Shown here: one piece after another, positions 16,733-25,119 of the stretch
Layout: every line of letters begins with the position of its first letter
How positions within the stretch are numbered: the first letter of the stretch is position 1
IMG/VR virus record: IMGVR_UViG_3300042453_004266
Location: 1 to 25,119 of that record
Source: a virus
Strand: one strand, 5' to 3'
Length of the DNA: 25,119 bases
The notes under the pieces: generated by a model
What the model saw: the letters and a program-made list of their open reading frames with translations, nothing else
Database searches by the model: none
Told to the model about the DNA's origin: nothing
Made by a program: the position numbers and the translations under genes

Positions 16733-17901
16733 CTTGAAACCTTGAAATAATATTGATTATCAAATATTTGAGATATGTCACCACCGTCTGTTTCTGATTT
16801 AATCAACACCCTATAAAATCTTTCTGGTTGAAATGAATTCATCCAAAGTTTGAAATAATTACCTTCACTATCACAACTGATTTTTGAACCTGTTTTATCA
16901 AATGGAATTATTATCTCATCCGTGTGAGCATCTCTAATTTCATAATAAGAAGATGTTGGTAGAAAATAATTTTGGGTGTAGTATGATTGTGTTGTATATG
17001 TCTTTTGCGGATATTTACTATTCACATAGATTCTTATTTTTGCCTTTTCTGTTTCAGAATATGATTTTTTTAGATTTACATTGATTAGTGTATCGTCTAA
17101 AGAAATTCGTGAAAGACTACCAGTTTGAAACGATGAGTCATCCCAAACAACAAAAAGTTTTGGAACATATATTGTATTACTATCTACTGAAAAGAATTTC
17201 AAGCTTGGTAATGATTCTGTTGAAGACTCTATTTGATTTGAGAATTTCAAAATAAATCCATCATTTTCAAATCTACCAGATCCAGTTATCCATTTTTTTA
17301 CGATAGAACTAACGTCCATGTAAATGTCTGATGATTCATATGAAAAAGATTGAGTACATACTGTGTTCTCAAATGTCCACCATGTTCCACCACCTACTGA
17401 TGAAAAGTAAGAACCTGTTGTACTTGCATAAAGTGCACCAAAAATTAAGTTAGCATCGACCCATGAATCAGAGATTTCATCCCATTCATAGTTTATACCA
17501 CCAGTTACTGCCGTTACACCCCATAATGTTCCAACTGATTTAGACGAACGATATTTCCAAGAGACACCATCTGTTGTTGCTGGTGTATTCGAATATTTAC
17601 CAGTACCGTTTGTCCATGACCCACTCAAAGGGTATGCATATATCGTATATTCTTGTGGTATCTCTTTTACATCCGCAGTTCTAAGTTGTAAGTAGTATTT
17701 CGCATTAGACGATATTTTTCCAGAATTTACATCAGACTCTATACCAGATACATCGAACTTCATCAAAATTCTACTATTATATTTTGATGAACTACCTACC
17801 AATTCATGAGATAATTCTAAAATCTGGTCTGTACCAGTATTTAGGGATTCTGTTTTTTCATAGATTGTAGAATCAAATTTTGGATAAATGGTGTATATCA
17901 T
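16729..17901 (-). CDS. DNRLRE-type virion structural protein
   Basis: These 390 residues have the features of a DNRLRE-like domain in the first ~230. There is an opening DSTIYEKTESLNTGTDQILEL, then SRILMKFDVSG, YYLQLRTADV and the SWTNGTGKYSNTP loop. Further on are IVKKWITGSGRFENDGFILKF and a short C-terminal beta-rich domain (FYRVLIKSETDGGDI...). Proteins with this fold are usually extracellular or surface-exposed beta structures. Here the gene lies directly after gp6, with a 4-base ATGA overlap on both sides, inside the wedge operon. I infer a structural baseplate or appendage protein; no enzymatic residue set is evident. The family call rests on pattern recognition alone. Confidence 0.65.
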   Translation of the reverse strand: MIYTIYPKFDSTIYEKTESLNTGTDQILELSHELVGSSSKYNSRILMKFDVSGIESDVNSGKISSNAKYYLQLRTADVKEIPQEYTIYAYPLSGSWTNGTGKYSNTPATTDGVSWKYRSSKSVGTLWGVTAVTGGINYEWDEISDSWVDANLIFGALYASTTGSYFSSVGGGTWWTFENTVCTQSFSYESSDIYMDVSSIVKKWITGSGRFENDGFILKFSNQIESSTESLPSLKFFSVDSNTIYVPKLFVVWDDSSFQTGSLSRISLDDTLINVNLKKSYSETEKAKIRIYVNSKYPQKTYTTQSYYTQNYFLPTSSYYEIRDAHTDEIIIPFDKTGSKISCDSEGNYFKLWMNSFQPERFYRVLIKSETDGGDISQIFDNQYYFKVSR

Positions 17902-19799
17902 CCGAATGCCCTCACTCTACCGATAATATCGTTATCAGGATATTTGATTTCAAAAATTGATGGGTCAAGGGATGGAAATATAATACCATCTCTTGTTGCA
18001 AGATCTATATTGTATGCGTGTTCTGAGTAACCAAGTGTTGTGTCATAGAAATTAACTATCCTTACATTAGTAACCGTTTGTACTCCATTTACTTTATCAA
18101 GTTCGGTATAGATATTACTTATGATTATTGGTTGATTTATTTGCCACTTCTTTATATCGAAATATCTCTTCAACTTATCTATACATCTCAATATTACCTG
18201 ATTTCCATTTTGATCTGGTAGTGTGATAATATCAAATTCTATACCAATGTTTATTATGTATGCATCTTTTATATTGATTGCATCTGTGAGAACACGGTGG
18301 TGATTTAGATACGTCTTTAGATTTTCTTTGGTTGCCTCGTTTATAGATGTTAGTTTATTACTACCATCATATCCAAGAACGTAAAAATTTAGTGCCAAAT
18401 CATTAGCAACTCTATCACTATTGTATATTGATTCTTCGGTTAATTGAGTATCTTTTGTAATGTACGCCTTTGCAATTGAACCGTATTTCTGTGGAAGACT
18501 GTATGCACGAATGATATAATCTTCTTTTGTTACAGCACGGTTTTGTGATGCAAATGAGGCAAGTGCATTTTGACGAATTTCATCTATTGTTTCACCGTCT
18601 TTACCACCAGTCGCAGGTTCAGGATTTGTACAAGCTAAACTACCGATAACCTGTTGATATAAAGTTGAATCGAGTGAAGACTCATCGAGTAAAACTGTTC
18701 TCTGAACTATACGAGTTAATTTATCAGATTCAACATTATCTTTTATCCCACCACCTTGTGTGTAAGAAAAAGTCAATGTTGTGTTATTTGGTGCAATTCC
18801 ATAGGTCTTTGTGTAAAGAAAGTTTGATGGATCTATATTCTGTGATGTTGAAGATTCTATTCCCGTTAGAGAAGAGCCTATCAAATCTGGGTTTGGTATT
18901 ATTTCTTCATCATCAAAATCAGAAACTCCAGCTCCAAAACTAATTTCGTAAGAACTTGTAAAATTTGCACCAAATGCTCTCGATGAAAATCGTCTAGATA
19001 CTTTTTTCATTTTCATCAAATACGGAGTTTCTCCCCTATATTTGGATAAAAATTTATCATTTCTAGGAATATTAGGAGTTGGATCAAAAACAGTATCTTG
19101 TGCTAAATACGGTACATGATACCATTCATTCCCATCCGAATCAACCGCTTTTAGAATTTCTATTATACTTGAATCCTGTATTATTACCTTGTCATATGGT
19201 TTCGGCGAACCAAACTCAAAAGAGGCCGTTTTCAAAACACCAGAAACAGAATTTACTGATTTCTTCAGTAAATAAAATTCAGGTTCATTTGTTAGGTCAT
19301 CGACTTCAAATACTGTAACTTCTGTTGGATCAAATGAACTACTAAATCTAAAATCTAAATAATCTATTGTTCTGAACTGTATGGCAGAGTTATTTTCTGA
19401 TTCCACTCTCATACCGGGTTCTATTGCAAATGCGTAATTCCAATCGGGTGAATTGTTTACACCCGAACCAATCGCCGGTACTATTTGAAACACATCTAAT
19501 TTTACATTTGCAGCAATTGATGTTTTTGGTGAATAACCAAATGATTGAGCTAGATTCAATATGTTCTGTGTTTCAGAAGCTTGCAATATCATTGATTCCT
19601 GAAGTGCAACGTCTGTATAATATGATAGAACATCACCGACGTAGGCAGACATTTCTAAAAACATCATACCAGGTGAAGACTCATTGAAATCTTGATAGGT
19701 ATTTGGGAAGTAATTTTTTGCAAAATCTATCAAGTTTTGACGTAAAGATCCAAAGTCTCTCGAAAGATACCTAATATCTTTTTTTACTAAATCTGCCAT
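17898..19799 (-). CDS. 6: Baseplate wedge protein gp6, baseplate J-like
   Basis: These 633 residues are close to T4 gp6 in length (660 aa). In T4, gp6 dimers form the ring that joins the baseplate wedges. The N-terminus (DIRYLSRDFGSLRQNLIDFA, then ESSPGMMFLEMSAYVGDVLSYYTD) is typical of phage wedge J-like proteins. The C-terminal J core includes GGKDGETIDEIRQNALASF, then QNRAVTKEDYIIRAY, at about 397-435. This is followed by the NHHRVLTDAINIKDAYIINIGI block and a beta-rich end. The ATG overlaps the gp25 stop by one base (TAATG). The gene order 25-6 and the coupled downstream genes indicate a baseplate-wedge transcription unit. Confidence 0.92.
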   Translation of the reverse strand: MADLVKKDIRYLSRDFGSLRQNLIDFAKNYFPNTYQDFNESSPGMMFLEMSAYVGDVLSYYTDVALQESMILQASETQNILNLAQSFGYSPKTSIAANVKLDVFQIVPAIGSGVNNSPDWNYAFAIEPGMRVESENNSAIQFRTIDYLDFRFSSSFDPTEVTVFEVDDLTNEPEFYLLKKSVNSVSGVLKTASFEFGSPKPYDKVIIQDSSIIEILKAVDSDGNEWYHVPYLAQDTVFDPTPNIPRNDKFLSKYRGETPYLMKMKKVSRRFSSRAFGANFTSSYEISFGAGVSDFDDEEIIPNPDLIGSSLTGIESSTSQNIDPSNFLYTKTYGIAPNNTTLTFSYTQGGGIKDNVESDKLTRIVQRTVLLDESSLDSTLYQQVIGSLACTNPEPATGGKDGETIDEIRQNALASFASQNRAVTKEDYIIRAYSLPQKYGSIAKAYITKDTQLTEESIYNSDRVANDLALNFYVLGYDGSNKLTSINEATKENLKTYLNHHRVLTDAINIKDAYIINIGIEFDIITLPDQNGNQVILRCIDKLKRYFDIKKWQINQPIIISNIYTELDKVNGVQTVTNVRIVNFYDTTLGYSEHAYNIDLATRDGIIFPSLDPSIFEIKYPDNDIIGRVRAFG

Positions 19800-20311
19800 T
19801 AGTTTTGTGCCTCTTCAGTTATACGAATAGTTGCCATTTCTGATATAAATATCCGTATCGGTAAATATATGTTGGTTCCTTTGATACTGACTCTCAGAAA
19901 TATACCAACAACATGATTTGGATCTACAACTCTACCATCTTCTGACATATTCAATGTTACAGTTAGTTGAGTTATAAACAGATAAGGTAACCATCTTCCT
20001 ATTGCAGATTCAATTTCTCCCTTTAGAGAATTTTTGAATTGACTTTCATCTGATATATTTTCAAATAAAACTCTTCTAATATCTGTTCCAAATTCAGGTT
20101 GGAAATATCTTTCCCCCTTTGCGGTAAGTAATAGATTTTTCAAGTTACTTAGAACTTGGTCTCTGTTTGTTACCGTTTTGAAAAATATGCCACTCGGATT
20201 GTTGAATGGTAGAGAAACACCAATTGGTTTTGTTGTAACTGGGGTTATAAAATCTGCTTGATTTCCAGCTAACGTTACAGGATCAATTATTACGGTTTTT
20301 CTTCTAAACAC
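19799..20311 (-). CDS. 25: Baseplate wedge protein gp25 (GPW/gp25 family)
   Basis: These 170 residues carry the gp25 core: SNLKNLLLTAKGERYFQPEF, then GTDIRRVLFENI, a helix with LKGEIESAIGRWLPYL, and beta strands QLTVTLNMSEDG and IFLRVSIKG. gp25 is the wedge protein that with gp6 and gp53 triggers sheath contraction. T4 gp25 has 132 residues; the extra length here is an N-terminal extension with the IGVSLPFNNPSGIF segment and a short C-terminal tail. The start is GTG, preceded at 7 bases by GGGAG, which overlaps the end of the upstream gene. Its stop is shared with the gp6 start (TAATG). Confidence 0.93.
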   Translation of the reverse strand: MFRRKTVIIDPVTLAGNQADFITPVTTKPIGVSLPFNNPSGIFFKTVTNRDQVLSNLKNLLLTAKGERYFQPEFGTDIRRVLFENISDESQFKNSLKGEIESAIGRWLPYLFITQLTVTLNMSEDGRVVDPNHVVGIFLRVSIKGTNIYLPIRIFISEMATIRITEEAQN

Positions 20312-20314
20312 AGA

Positions 20315-20728
20315 TTATCTCCCAGATTTTTCGTTCATTTTTGCAACCAATGCAGAATAATCACGAGTAAGTGCCTTCTCTACTTCTGGTGTTATTTCAG
20401 AAGATGAGTATCCCTGTGGAACCATATTATCTATGTTTGGGGTAGATACCATACTTGAGTTGAATCTCATAGTTGGGTATTCCTCTTCGTCATACATTGA
20501 TGACTCCATAGACATTCTAGTTTCATTCAATAATTCTTGAATACTCAATCCTGTTTTTGTTTTTACAGGTTGTTTTTTCTTAGAAACTTCTTTCATGAGG
20601 TTCATTCCATGTTGTAACGCCTCTTTTTGTTTTGGTTTTATAGATTCATCTAACCTCTTTTCCAAGGCGTATTCTATTTCCTCACGGATAATCATCCGAA
20701 TTTGTTTCAATAACTTATCTAAAGCCAT
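20315..20728 (-). CDS. Small helical protein preceding gp25
   Basis: This encodes 137 residues. The first 60 are basic and amphipathic helical (MALDKLLKQIRMIIREEIEY...), consistent with a short coiled coil. The rest is polar and probably flexible, with methionine-rich patches (NETRMSMESSMYDEEEYPTM) and a charged C-terminal helix. I recognise no family; it is likely a virion or baseplate-assembly protein by its place next to gp25. A strong AGGAG sits at 20736-20740, 7 bases before the ATG. A TATAAATA late-promoter-like box lies about 60 bases upstream, so it may be the first gene of the gp25-gp6 transcript. Confidence 0.7.
   Translation of the reverse strand: MALDKLLKQIRMIIREEIEYALEKRLDESIKPKQKEALQHGMNLMKEVSKKKQPVKTKTGLSIQELLNETRMSMESSMYDEEEYPTMRFNSSMVSTPNIDNMVPQGYSSSEITPEVEKALTRDYSALVAKMNEKSGR
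20319..20323 (-). promoter_or_regulatory. Ribosome binding site for gp25 embedded in the upstream stop region
   Basis: Minus-strand GGGAG, 7 bases before the GTG at 20311, overlaps the last codons and stop of the 137-aa gene. It decides the GTG start and suggests re-initiation after the upstream gene is translated. Confidence 0.75.
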
Positions 20729-20749
20729 ATTAGTTCTCCTTTCAAAGTA

Positions 20750-23650
20750 TTATGTCATTTTACTAAATTTTGTTATTTCATTATAAAATGTATTTATAAG
20801 ACTTGGATCTTTTTCATTCAGTCGTTTTTCATATTCAAGAAAAACAGGAGTCTTTTTCAATGACCCACCAAGACCACCAATTGTCCAAGGATTTTTTTCT
20901 CCTCGTTTTATTATGAAGGTAATTTCCTTACCACCCCAATTTCTAATTCTACCAGCTTTTACACCAAATTGATCACCGTTTCTTAACTGTTTTCCTGAAA
21001 GATTTGATGCGACTCCTGTGTTTCCTCCCAAGAAGAGTCCCTGTCCTGCATTGTTTACTGCAAGTAGAATTTCTACGTGGTCTAAATTTGTTATAAATGC
21101 ACCTGGCCATTTTTTTAGAACTTCAAAGATTAATTTACCACGTTCGGTCCATTTATCATTACCAATATGAGTCACACCATCATACAAAATTATAGCATTA
21201 CCATTTGGGTTCCATTTTTCAAAGTTTGTATTTTTTGAACCATATTTTTCTTGTGACTCTGTTCTTTTAGAAATCAATGATGATAGTTTTGCATCAATTT
21301 CTCTTATTTTTCCATTGACATCATTTAGTTCCGCAATTGCCTCGTTCAATTTTTTTTGAGGGTCTGGCCATTTACCTGTGCCTGCATTATTTTGACGTAA
21401 ACATTCTTTGTAGTATGGTATACTACCTTCCCATCTTGCATTTGCAATGGGACTACCCCACGGAGTTGGTGTTTTAGTATTTGGTATTGGTTGTGCATTA
21501 TCATCTAAAAATTCTAGTTGTTTTTTTCTGGTCCAAAGTGTCCCTTTTTTTGATTGTGATTCATCGGCTTCAAATGTTGCAAAAGAAGCATCAACATTTA
21601 CAGGATTTCGTTTGTACATTTCAATTGCAGAAGTACACCCAGCTATATTCTGAAAATCTTTATCAGCTTCATAACCATTTGTATTTTTTTGTAAACAATA
21701 GTTTACCCATATCCCACACCAAAAAGGTTCATATCCCCAGTTGTTATCACCCGCATTTCCTATACCACCCTCTGGTTTTCTATCAATAGAATCTGTACTG
21801 TAACCAGCACGAGTGATAGTTGCGTGTGTTTCACAACCTTCCATAAAGGTATATGGTATATTTTTATTCACAATACCTGCTTGACACGGATTCAATAAAA
21901 GTGCAACATCATATGGAGATTCTGGTTTTGGTGTTTCGGCAAACATTTTTTCAACATCGGAACCATAATTGAATAAATTTTTATATCGTTGTGGTTCTAT
22001 TCCTTTTGTTATTTCACCAGTACCAACTTCTTTTGACCGATAATATACACCATTTGACGTATCTTTATTTTCGGGTAGTTTTGTCCATTCAGCAAATGTC
22101 TTCAGTTCAGGTGCAGGTTTACTTGGTGTTGATTTTGCATCTGGATTATTTTCTCGTGTATTTTTTTCAACTTCTGCAGTTTTTCCGTCTGGTAATCCAG
22201 AATTACTTTTTAGTGGAGATGGAGTTGCCTTTAGTTTGGCCTTTTCTTTTTGAATTGAAGTAGGGTCTACAAGTGTTTGAACAAGTTCGTTAATTCTTTG
22301 AACAATTGTATTTTGTTTTTCAAGTTCTGTTTTTTGATTTTGGGCAACAAAATTATTAGTGCCAGTAGTCGGTGGTGATGGCATCTCTGTTCCTCTTTGT
22401 GAGGCGGGGACTTCAGTATTACCATTTTGATTAACTGTTGTTACTTGAGATTCTGGTTCAGTCGCTGTTTCTTTTCTACCGGAAACACCCGATGACCCAC
22501 TTTTTAGTGCAAGAGTTTTGTATTTTTCAGTTGATGATTTTTTTGCCTCATCTTCTAATCTTTGAGATCTTAATTTTCGAAGTGCATTTAGTTTTGCAAA
22601 ATTTATAGAATTCTCTGCATACTTGTTTTTACTTCCATCTGTAAACCATTCATTGCCTAGTGCAAGTTTTTTATAGCCACCCGATTGACCAGATGTTCCT
22701 TGATTTTGTTTTTCTACTCTATCGTCCTTTACCGCTTCAACTGATGTATATTTTCTATTATCTTCAACACTTGATGTTGAACTTGCACCAGAAACACCAG
22801 TTGTTCCAACTCCACCAGAAATACCAGATGTTCCAGATAATCCAGTTGTTCCTAATGTACCAGATACTCCAGAAGTACCGGATAAACCTGGTGGTTGAGG
22901 AACAGATGGTGTTGGTAAAACATAACTTGGTTCCCACCCTTCGGGTTCAGGTAGAACAGAAGAAAATTTTCCCGTTATTAATCCGTTAAATGATTGTACA
23001 CTTGCACCAACTAATCCAATAAGCTGTGATATTGGTAATAAATTTTGTTGTTTGAGTTTTTCATTTACTAAATCTAAATATTTTTTGAATTTTTCATGTG
23101 ATTGTAATGCTGTAATTGGATACTGAACAGATGATAACTGTGTGCTCAAATCACTAAAAGATTTTGCGGGCACGGGTTGATTACTACCAGGGTTAAGAAC
23201 AGAAAATATTTTTTCTGGTTCTTTTCCAGGTAATTTTAAGTAAACACTTTCCGACTCTATGTAAAATTCAAACTGAGCAGTCCCTGTTTGGTCAGTTGTT
23301 CTTCCTCCAGTTTGAAAAACACCAATTACAAATTCAATATATGAATATGGTTCGGTTGTTTTATTTAACTCAGAGATAATCTTTTCTGTAATATCACCGG
23401 TTATAAAACCGCTTATTCCTATTATATCTCCAGTTGAAGGAAAACTACGACGTTTCCAAATTTCTTCTTTCGTAAAAAAATTAGTAGAAGTATAAACATT
23501 CGTAATTATACCAGTTTGATTGGATTTTTCACTAAAAGATTTCTTTCTAATCTCTTCGGACATTCTACCAGAAAGAACAGTATGTAATTGTAAAAGCCGT
23601 TCCTTGTAAGTAGTTTTATATTTTTCTATTACCTCTTCTTTTGTTGCCAT
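20750..23650 (-). CDS. Tail-associated protein with collagen-like repeats and Cys/His cell-wall hydrolase-like domain
   Basis: This is a 966-residue protein. Residues 1-240 form an N-terminal structural region. Residues about 254-295 are a collagen-like G-x-S/T run (GLSGTSGVSGTLGTTGLSG...), with further GTSGQSG (about 318) and GSSGVSG (about 385). Residues 300-560 are low-complexity, charged and probably flexible. Residues about 580-920 resemble an NlpC/P60- or CHAP-type peptidase/amidase. They hold Cys645 in EPFWCGIWVNYCL, His858 in NLDHVEILLAV, then LGGNTG at 874-879, with a roughly 200-residue insertion (coiled coil about 760-800) between Cys and His. Inferred role: degrading host peptidoglycan during injection, next to the lysozyme-less spike. 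The exact family is not certain. Confidence 0.75.
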   Translation of the reverse strand: MATKEEVIEKYKTTYKERLLQLHTVLSGRMSEEIRKKSFSEKSNQTGIITNVYTSTNFFTKEEIWKRRSFPSTGDIIGISGFITGDITEKIISELNKTTEPYSYIEFVIGVFQTGGRTTDQTGTAQFEFYIESESVYLKLPGKEPEKIFSVLNPGSNQPVPAKSFSDLSTQLSSVQYPITALQSHEKFKKYLDLVNEKLKQQNLLPISQLIGLVGASVQSFNGLITGKFSSVLPEPEGWEPSYVLPTPSVPQPPGLSGTSGVSGTLGTTGLSGTSGISGGVGTTGVSGASSTSSVEDNRKYTSVEAVKDDRVEKQNQGTSGQSGGYKKLALGNEWFTDGSKNKYAENSINFAKLNALRKLRSQRLEDEAKKSSTEKYKTLALKSGSSGVSGRKETATEPESQVTTVNQNGNTEVPASQRGTEMPSPPTTGTNNFVAQNQKTELEKQNTIVQRINELVQTLVDPTSIQKEKAKLKATPSPLKSNSGLPDGKTAEVEKNTRENNPDAKSTPSKPAPELKTFAEWTKLPENKDTSNGVYYRSKEVGTGEITKGIEPQRYKNLFNYGSDVEKMFAETPKPESPYDVALLLNPCQAGIVNKNIPYTFMEGCETHATITRAGYSTDSIDRKPEGGIGNAGDNNWGYEPFWCGIWVNYCLQKNTNGYEADKDFQNIAGCTSAIEMYKRNPVNVDASFATFEADESQSKKGTLWTRKKQLEFLDDNAQPIPNTKTPTPWGSPIANARWEGSIPYYKECLRQNNAGTGKWPDPQKKLNEAIAELNDVNGKIREIDAKLSSLISKRTESQEKYGSKNTNFEKWNPNGNAIILYDGVTHIGNDKWTERGKLIFEVLKKWPGAFITNLDHVEILLAVNNAGQGLFLGGNTGVASNLSGKQLRNGDQFGVKAGRIRNWGGKEITFIIKRGEKNPWTIGGLGGSLKKTPVFLEYEKRLNEKDPSLINTFYNEITKFSKMT
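20791..20798 (-). promoter_or_regulatory. T4-late-type promoter box TATAAATA
   Basis: The minus strand reads CTTATAAATACATTTTATAA, an exact match to the T4 late -10 consensus TATAAATA. It lies inside the last codons of the 966-aa gene, about 60 bases upstream of the ATG of the 137-aa gene. Expected initiation shortly downstream would leave a leader of about 50 bases with a strong AGGAG. Late promoters in T4 need only this box plus the sigma/clamp proteins. A chance occurrence is possible because the DNA is AT-rich and two other copies lie deep inside coding sequence. Confidence 0.4.
22759..22889 (-). repeat. Collagen-like G-x-S/T triplet repeat region
   Basis: Residues about 254-295 of the 966-aa protein are built from Gly-x-Ser/Thr triplets (GLSGTSGVSGTLGTTG...). 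At DNA level the units are imperfect 9-base repeats such as ccagatgtt and ccagttgtt. The region probably forms a flexible or triple-helical stalk between the N-terminal anchor and the distal domain. Confidence 0.75.
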
Positions 23651-23669
23651 TTTTTACACCAAAATTTGA

Positions 23670-25025
23670 TTACATTCTGTAATTAGTATCTGGTTTGACA
23701 GTTTTTTCACGAGTACCTTGATTTCCACTATCAGACGTTGTTGGTTCAACCACAAAATTATTCTTTGCTAAATCTCTATACTTGTCTCTTTCCGAGGCAG
23801 GTGGATTTCCTGTAAATTCGTTCACGAAAGCAAATTTACTTGCCAAATCTGGAAGTGTGTCAATAAGTGAATTGATTTGATTTTTTATAAACACAAAATC
23901 TCCACTATTAATTGGAGTACCAGACGGACCAACTCCAGTTGGATGTTGTATCATATTTATTTTTTCATTCATTTGCACTACCAAGTTCATAAACTCATTC
24001 AACAAATTTATGAGCCTATCACCCAAAACCATTGGATGTGTTGCATTAAATCCAAGTAAAATTCTTCCTGCGGCAATTTCAACTATATTTTTTGCATTTA
24101 GAGCAAGAGTTTTTTCGGTAGAAAATCCAATTCCTTCTTTTGCAAATCCAACAATTTCCTGTTTTTTTGAATTTAGGACTATTCTATCTGATGATAAAAT
24201 TATCTGATTTCCCGAATACCAATTACTCTTGAACATCGCAATTTGTTTATCATATATTGATTCTGCATAATCCGATGCCGGTTTAAAACTAACAGACTGA
24301 CCTGATGTTAACCATATGGATGAGTCGTCTTCATCAGGACTTTCGATATGAAATTGGTTGAATGATTTTTCACTCTTTTTAGGGTTTGTTCCATTTGAAA
24401 TAATAGTAATAGGATTTCCTGTTGCACCGGCCCCAACACGCCAGTTTGGTCCTTGTTGATATGGTCTTACTTGATTTACAGATGAACCAAGTCTAATAGA
24501 TTGTCCCCAACGTCCCTCAATTATAACATCACCTGAAAATGGTTGTATTGGAAATACATCCAATCTTTCAGGAAAAGAACCATCTATTGTTTGTTTTGTA
24601 TCGGTTCTATCAGTAAGTTTACGGGTTATGCCTGTTCTTGCATCTTGTGCTTTATCTTTTTGTGATTTCTTATCAAGTAATATAAGATTTGCACCAGGAA
24701 GTCCATTATGATGAACCGATGATTGTATAGAAATAGGGTGTGTATAATAAAATTCTCTACCATATCCTCCACCAGAATGGTATGGGGATGGTGCCTTACA
24801 AACAAAAACAACTTCTCCTTCTATTGGGATATTTTTGATATTAGCATGAAGTGGCCTTGCCTGTATAACATCGGTTGGTGAACCGGCAACACCTGCGTTC
24901 AGAAATTTACATAGAATAGTGTAAAGTCTGGAAGGATTTACCGTCTGATAATCTACGGAAATGACTTCAGCGGGCACCCACTCAAATTCATCTCCGCCAT
25001 TAAGTAATATCTTTTGTGGATTCAT
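23670..25025 (-). CDS. Central-spike-like protein (gp5-type OB region and repeat stalk, no lysozyme domain)
   Basis: This is a 451-residue protein. Residues 1-125 look like the OB-fold part of spike proteins (WVPAEVISVDYQ, SRLYTILCKFLN, ARPLHANIKNIPIEGEVVFV, YYTHPISIQSS). Residues about 150-340 contain short repeated beta strands typical of a spike helix: GDVIIEGRWGQSIRLGSS, then ITIISNG, IILSSDRIVLNSKKQEIVGF, LALNAKNIVEIAAGRILLG. A helical segment (about 337-360) and a polar tail follow. T4 gp5 has a lysozyme domain between OB and beta-helix; here only a short linker (115-150) is present, so no glycosidase is expected. The ATG overlaps the upstream gene by 26 bases and follows GAGG at a loose distance. 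It is probably the hub/spike. Confidence 0.75.
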   Translation of the reverse strand: MNPQKILLNGGDEFEWVPAEVISVDYQTVNPSRLYTILCKFLNAGVAGSPTDVIQARPLHANIKNIPIEGEVVFVCKAPSPYHSGGGYGREFYYTHPISIQSSVHHNGLPGANLILLDKKSQKDKAQDARTGITRKLTDRTDTKQTIDGSFPERLDVFPIQPFSGDVIIEGRWGQSIRLGSSVNQVRPYQQGPNWRVGAGATGNPITIISNGTNPKKSEKSFNQFHIESPDEDDSSIWLTSGQSVSFKPASDYAESIYDKQIAMFKSNWYSGNQIILSSDRIVLNSKKQEIVGFAKEGIGFSTEKTLALNAKNIVEIAAGRILLGFNATHPMVLGDRLINLLNEFMNLVVQMNEKINMIQHPTGVGPSGTPINSGDFVFIKNQINSLIDTLPDLASKFAFVNEFTGNPPASERDKYRDLAKNNFVVEPTTSDSGNQGTREKTVKPDTNYRM

Positions 25026-25119
25026 TTATATCATTCGCCTCGTTTGATTCACCGATGTTTTTGATCTCTTTTAGAAGAGCATCCTTTTCTTCATCTGTCA
25101 AGAACGAACTTCCTTCTTC
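25000..25119 (-). CDS. Unrecognised protein, C-terminal end (runs off right edge)
   Basis: A minus-strand frame open from the right edge ends in TAA at 25000-25002. It gives 39 residues (EEGSSFLTDEEKDALLKEIK... ending NDINESTKDIT). The piece is acidic and helical. It overlaps the start of the spike gene by 26 bases in another frame, so it is transcribed with it and its translation may couple to the spike. The fragment is too short to identify. Confidence 0.6.
   Translation of the reverse strand, partial: EEGSSFLTDEEKDALLKEIKNIGESNEANDINESTKDIT

Noticed and set aside
22759-22889. Short 9-base repeats considered as a CRISPR-like or non-coding satellite array
   Set aside because: The units are contiguous, in frame and encode Gly-x-Ser/Thr triplets; there are no spacers.
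21481-22989. Plus-strand open frames opposite the 966-aa gene (up to 109 codons)
   Set aside because: Their translations are Leu/His/Gln/Phe-rich, as expected from the antisense of a Gly/Ser/Lys/Glu-rich gene, and have no ribosome binding sites or recognisable domains.
1-25119. tRNA genes, rho-independent terminators or insertion sequences
   Set aside because: Gaps are too short or lack GC-rich hairpins with T-runs; no cloverleaf or transposase-like sequence is seen.

Overview
The window is AT-rich and fully coding on the minus strand, with genes packed end to end (1-4 base overlaps, 1-60 base gaps). It looks like a stretch of the late structural region of a T4-like, contractile-tailed phage (myovirus). 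The reasons are a gp25-type wedge protein followed directly by a gp6/baseplate-J protein, a spike protein with a probable OB-fold N-terminus, and several very large Ser/Gly/Thr-rich virion proteins. The host cannot be told from the sequence. No tRNA, CRISPR array, insertion sequence, integrase or packaging gene is visible.

Reading in the direction of transcription (right to left), the layout is as follows. (1) The C-terminal end of an unrecognised acidic protein runs off the right edge. (2) A lysozyme-less central-spike-like protein (451 aa) comes next. (3) It is followed by a 966-aa tail-associated protein with collagen-like G-x-S/T triplets and a C-terminal Cys/His cell-wall-hydrolase-like domain. 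(4) A 137-aa helical protein, gp25 and gp6 form the baseplate wedge block; an exact T4-late-type TATAAATA box lies about 60 bases before the 137-aa gene. (5) A DNRLRE-type protein (390 aa), a coiled-coil protein (589 aa) and a 1340-aa protein with a tail-protein-I-like segment and a LamG-like segment continue the baseplate region. (6) After a 231-aa virion protein comes a tandem array of five paralogous genes (366, 354, 829, 744 and 587 aa). These share a C-terminal module behind very different N-termini. (7) A T7 endonuclease I-type Holliday-junction resolvase, a two-TM membrane protein and the N-terminus of another gene end the window on the left.

My overall inference is that the genes build the baseplate, spike and peripheral tail appendages. 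The conserved core (gp25, gp6, spike, gp7-like protein) is recognisable. The T4 peripheral proteins gp8-gp11 are not, and the five-paralog family sits where they would be expected. Peptidoglycan digestion seems to have moved from the spike (T4 gp5) to the next gene.
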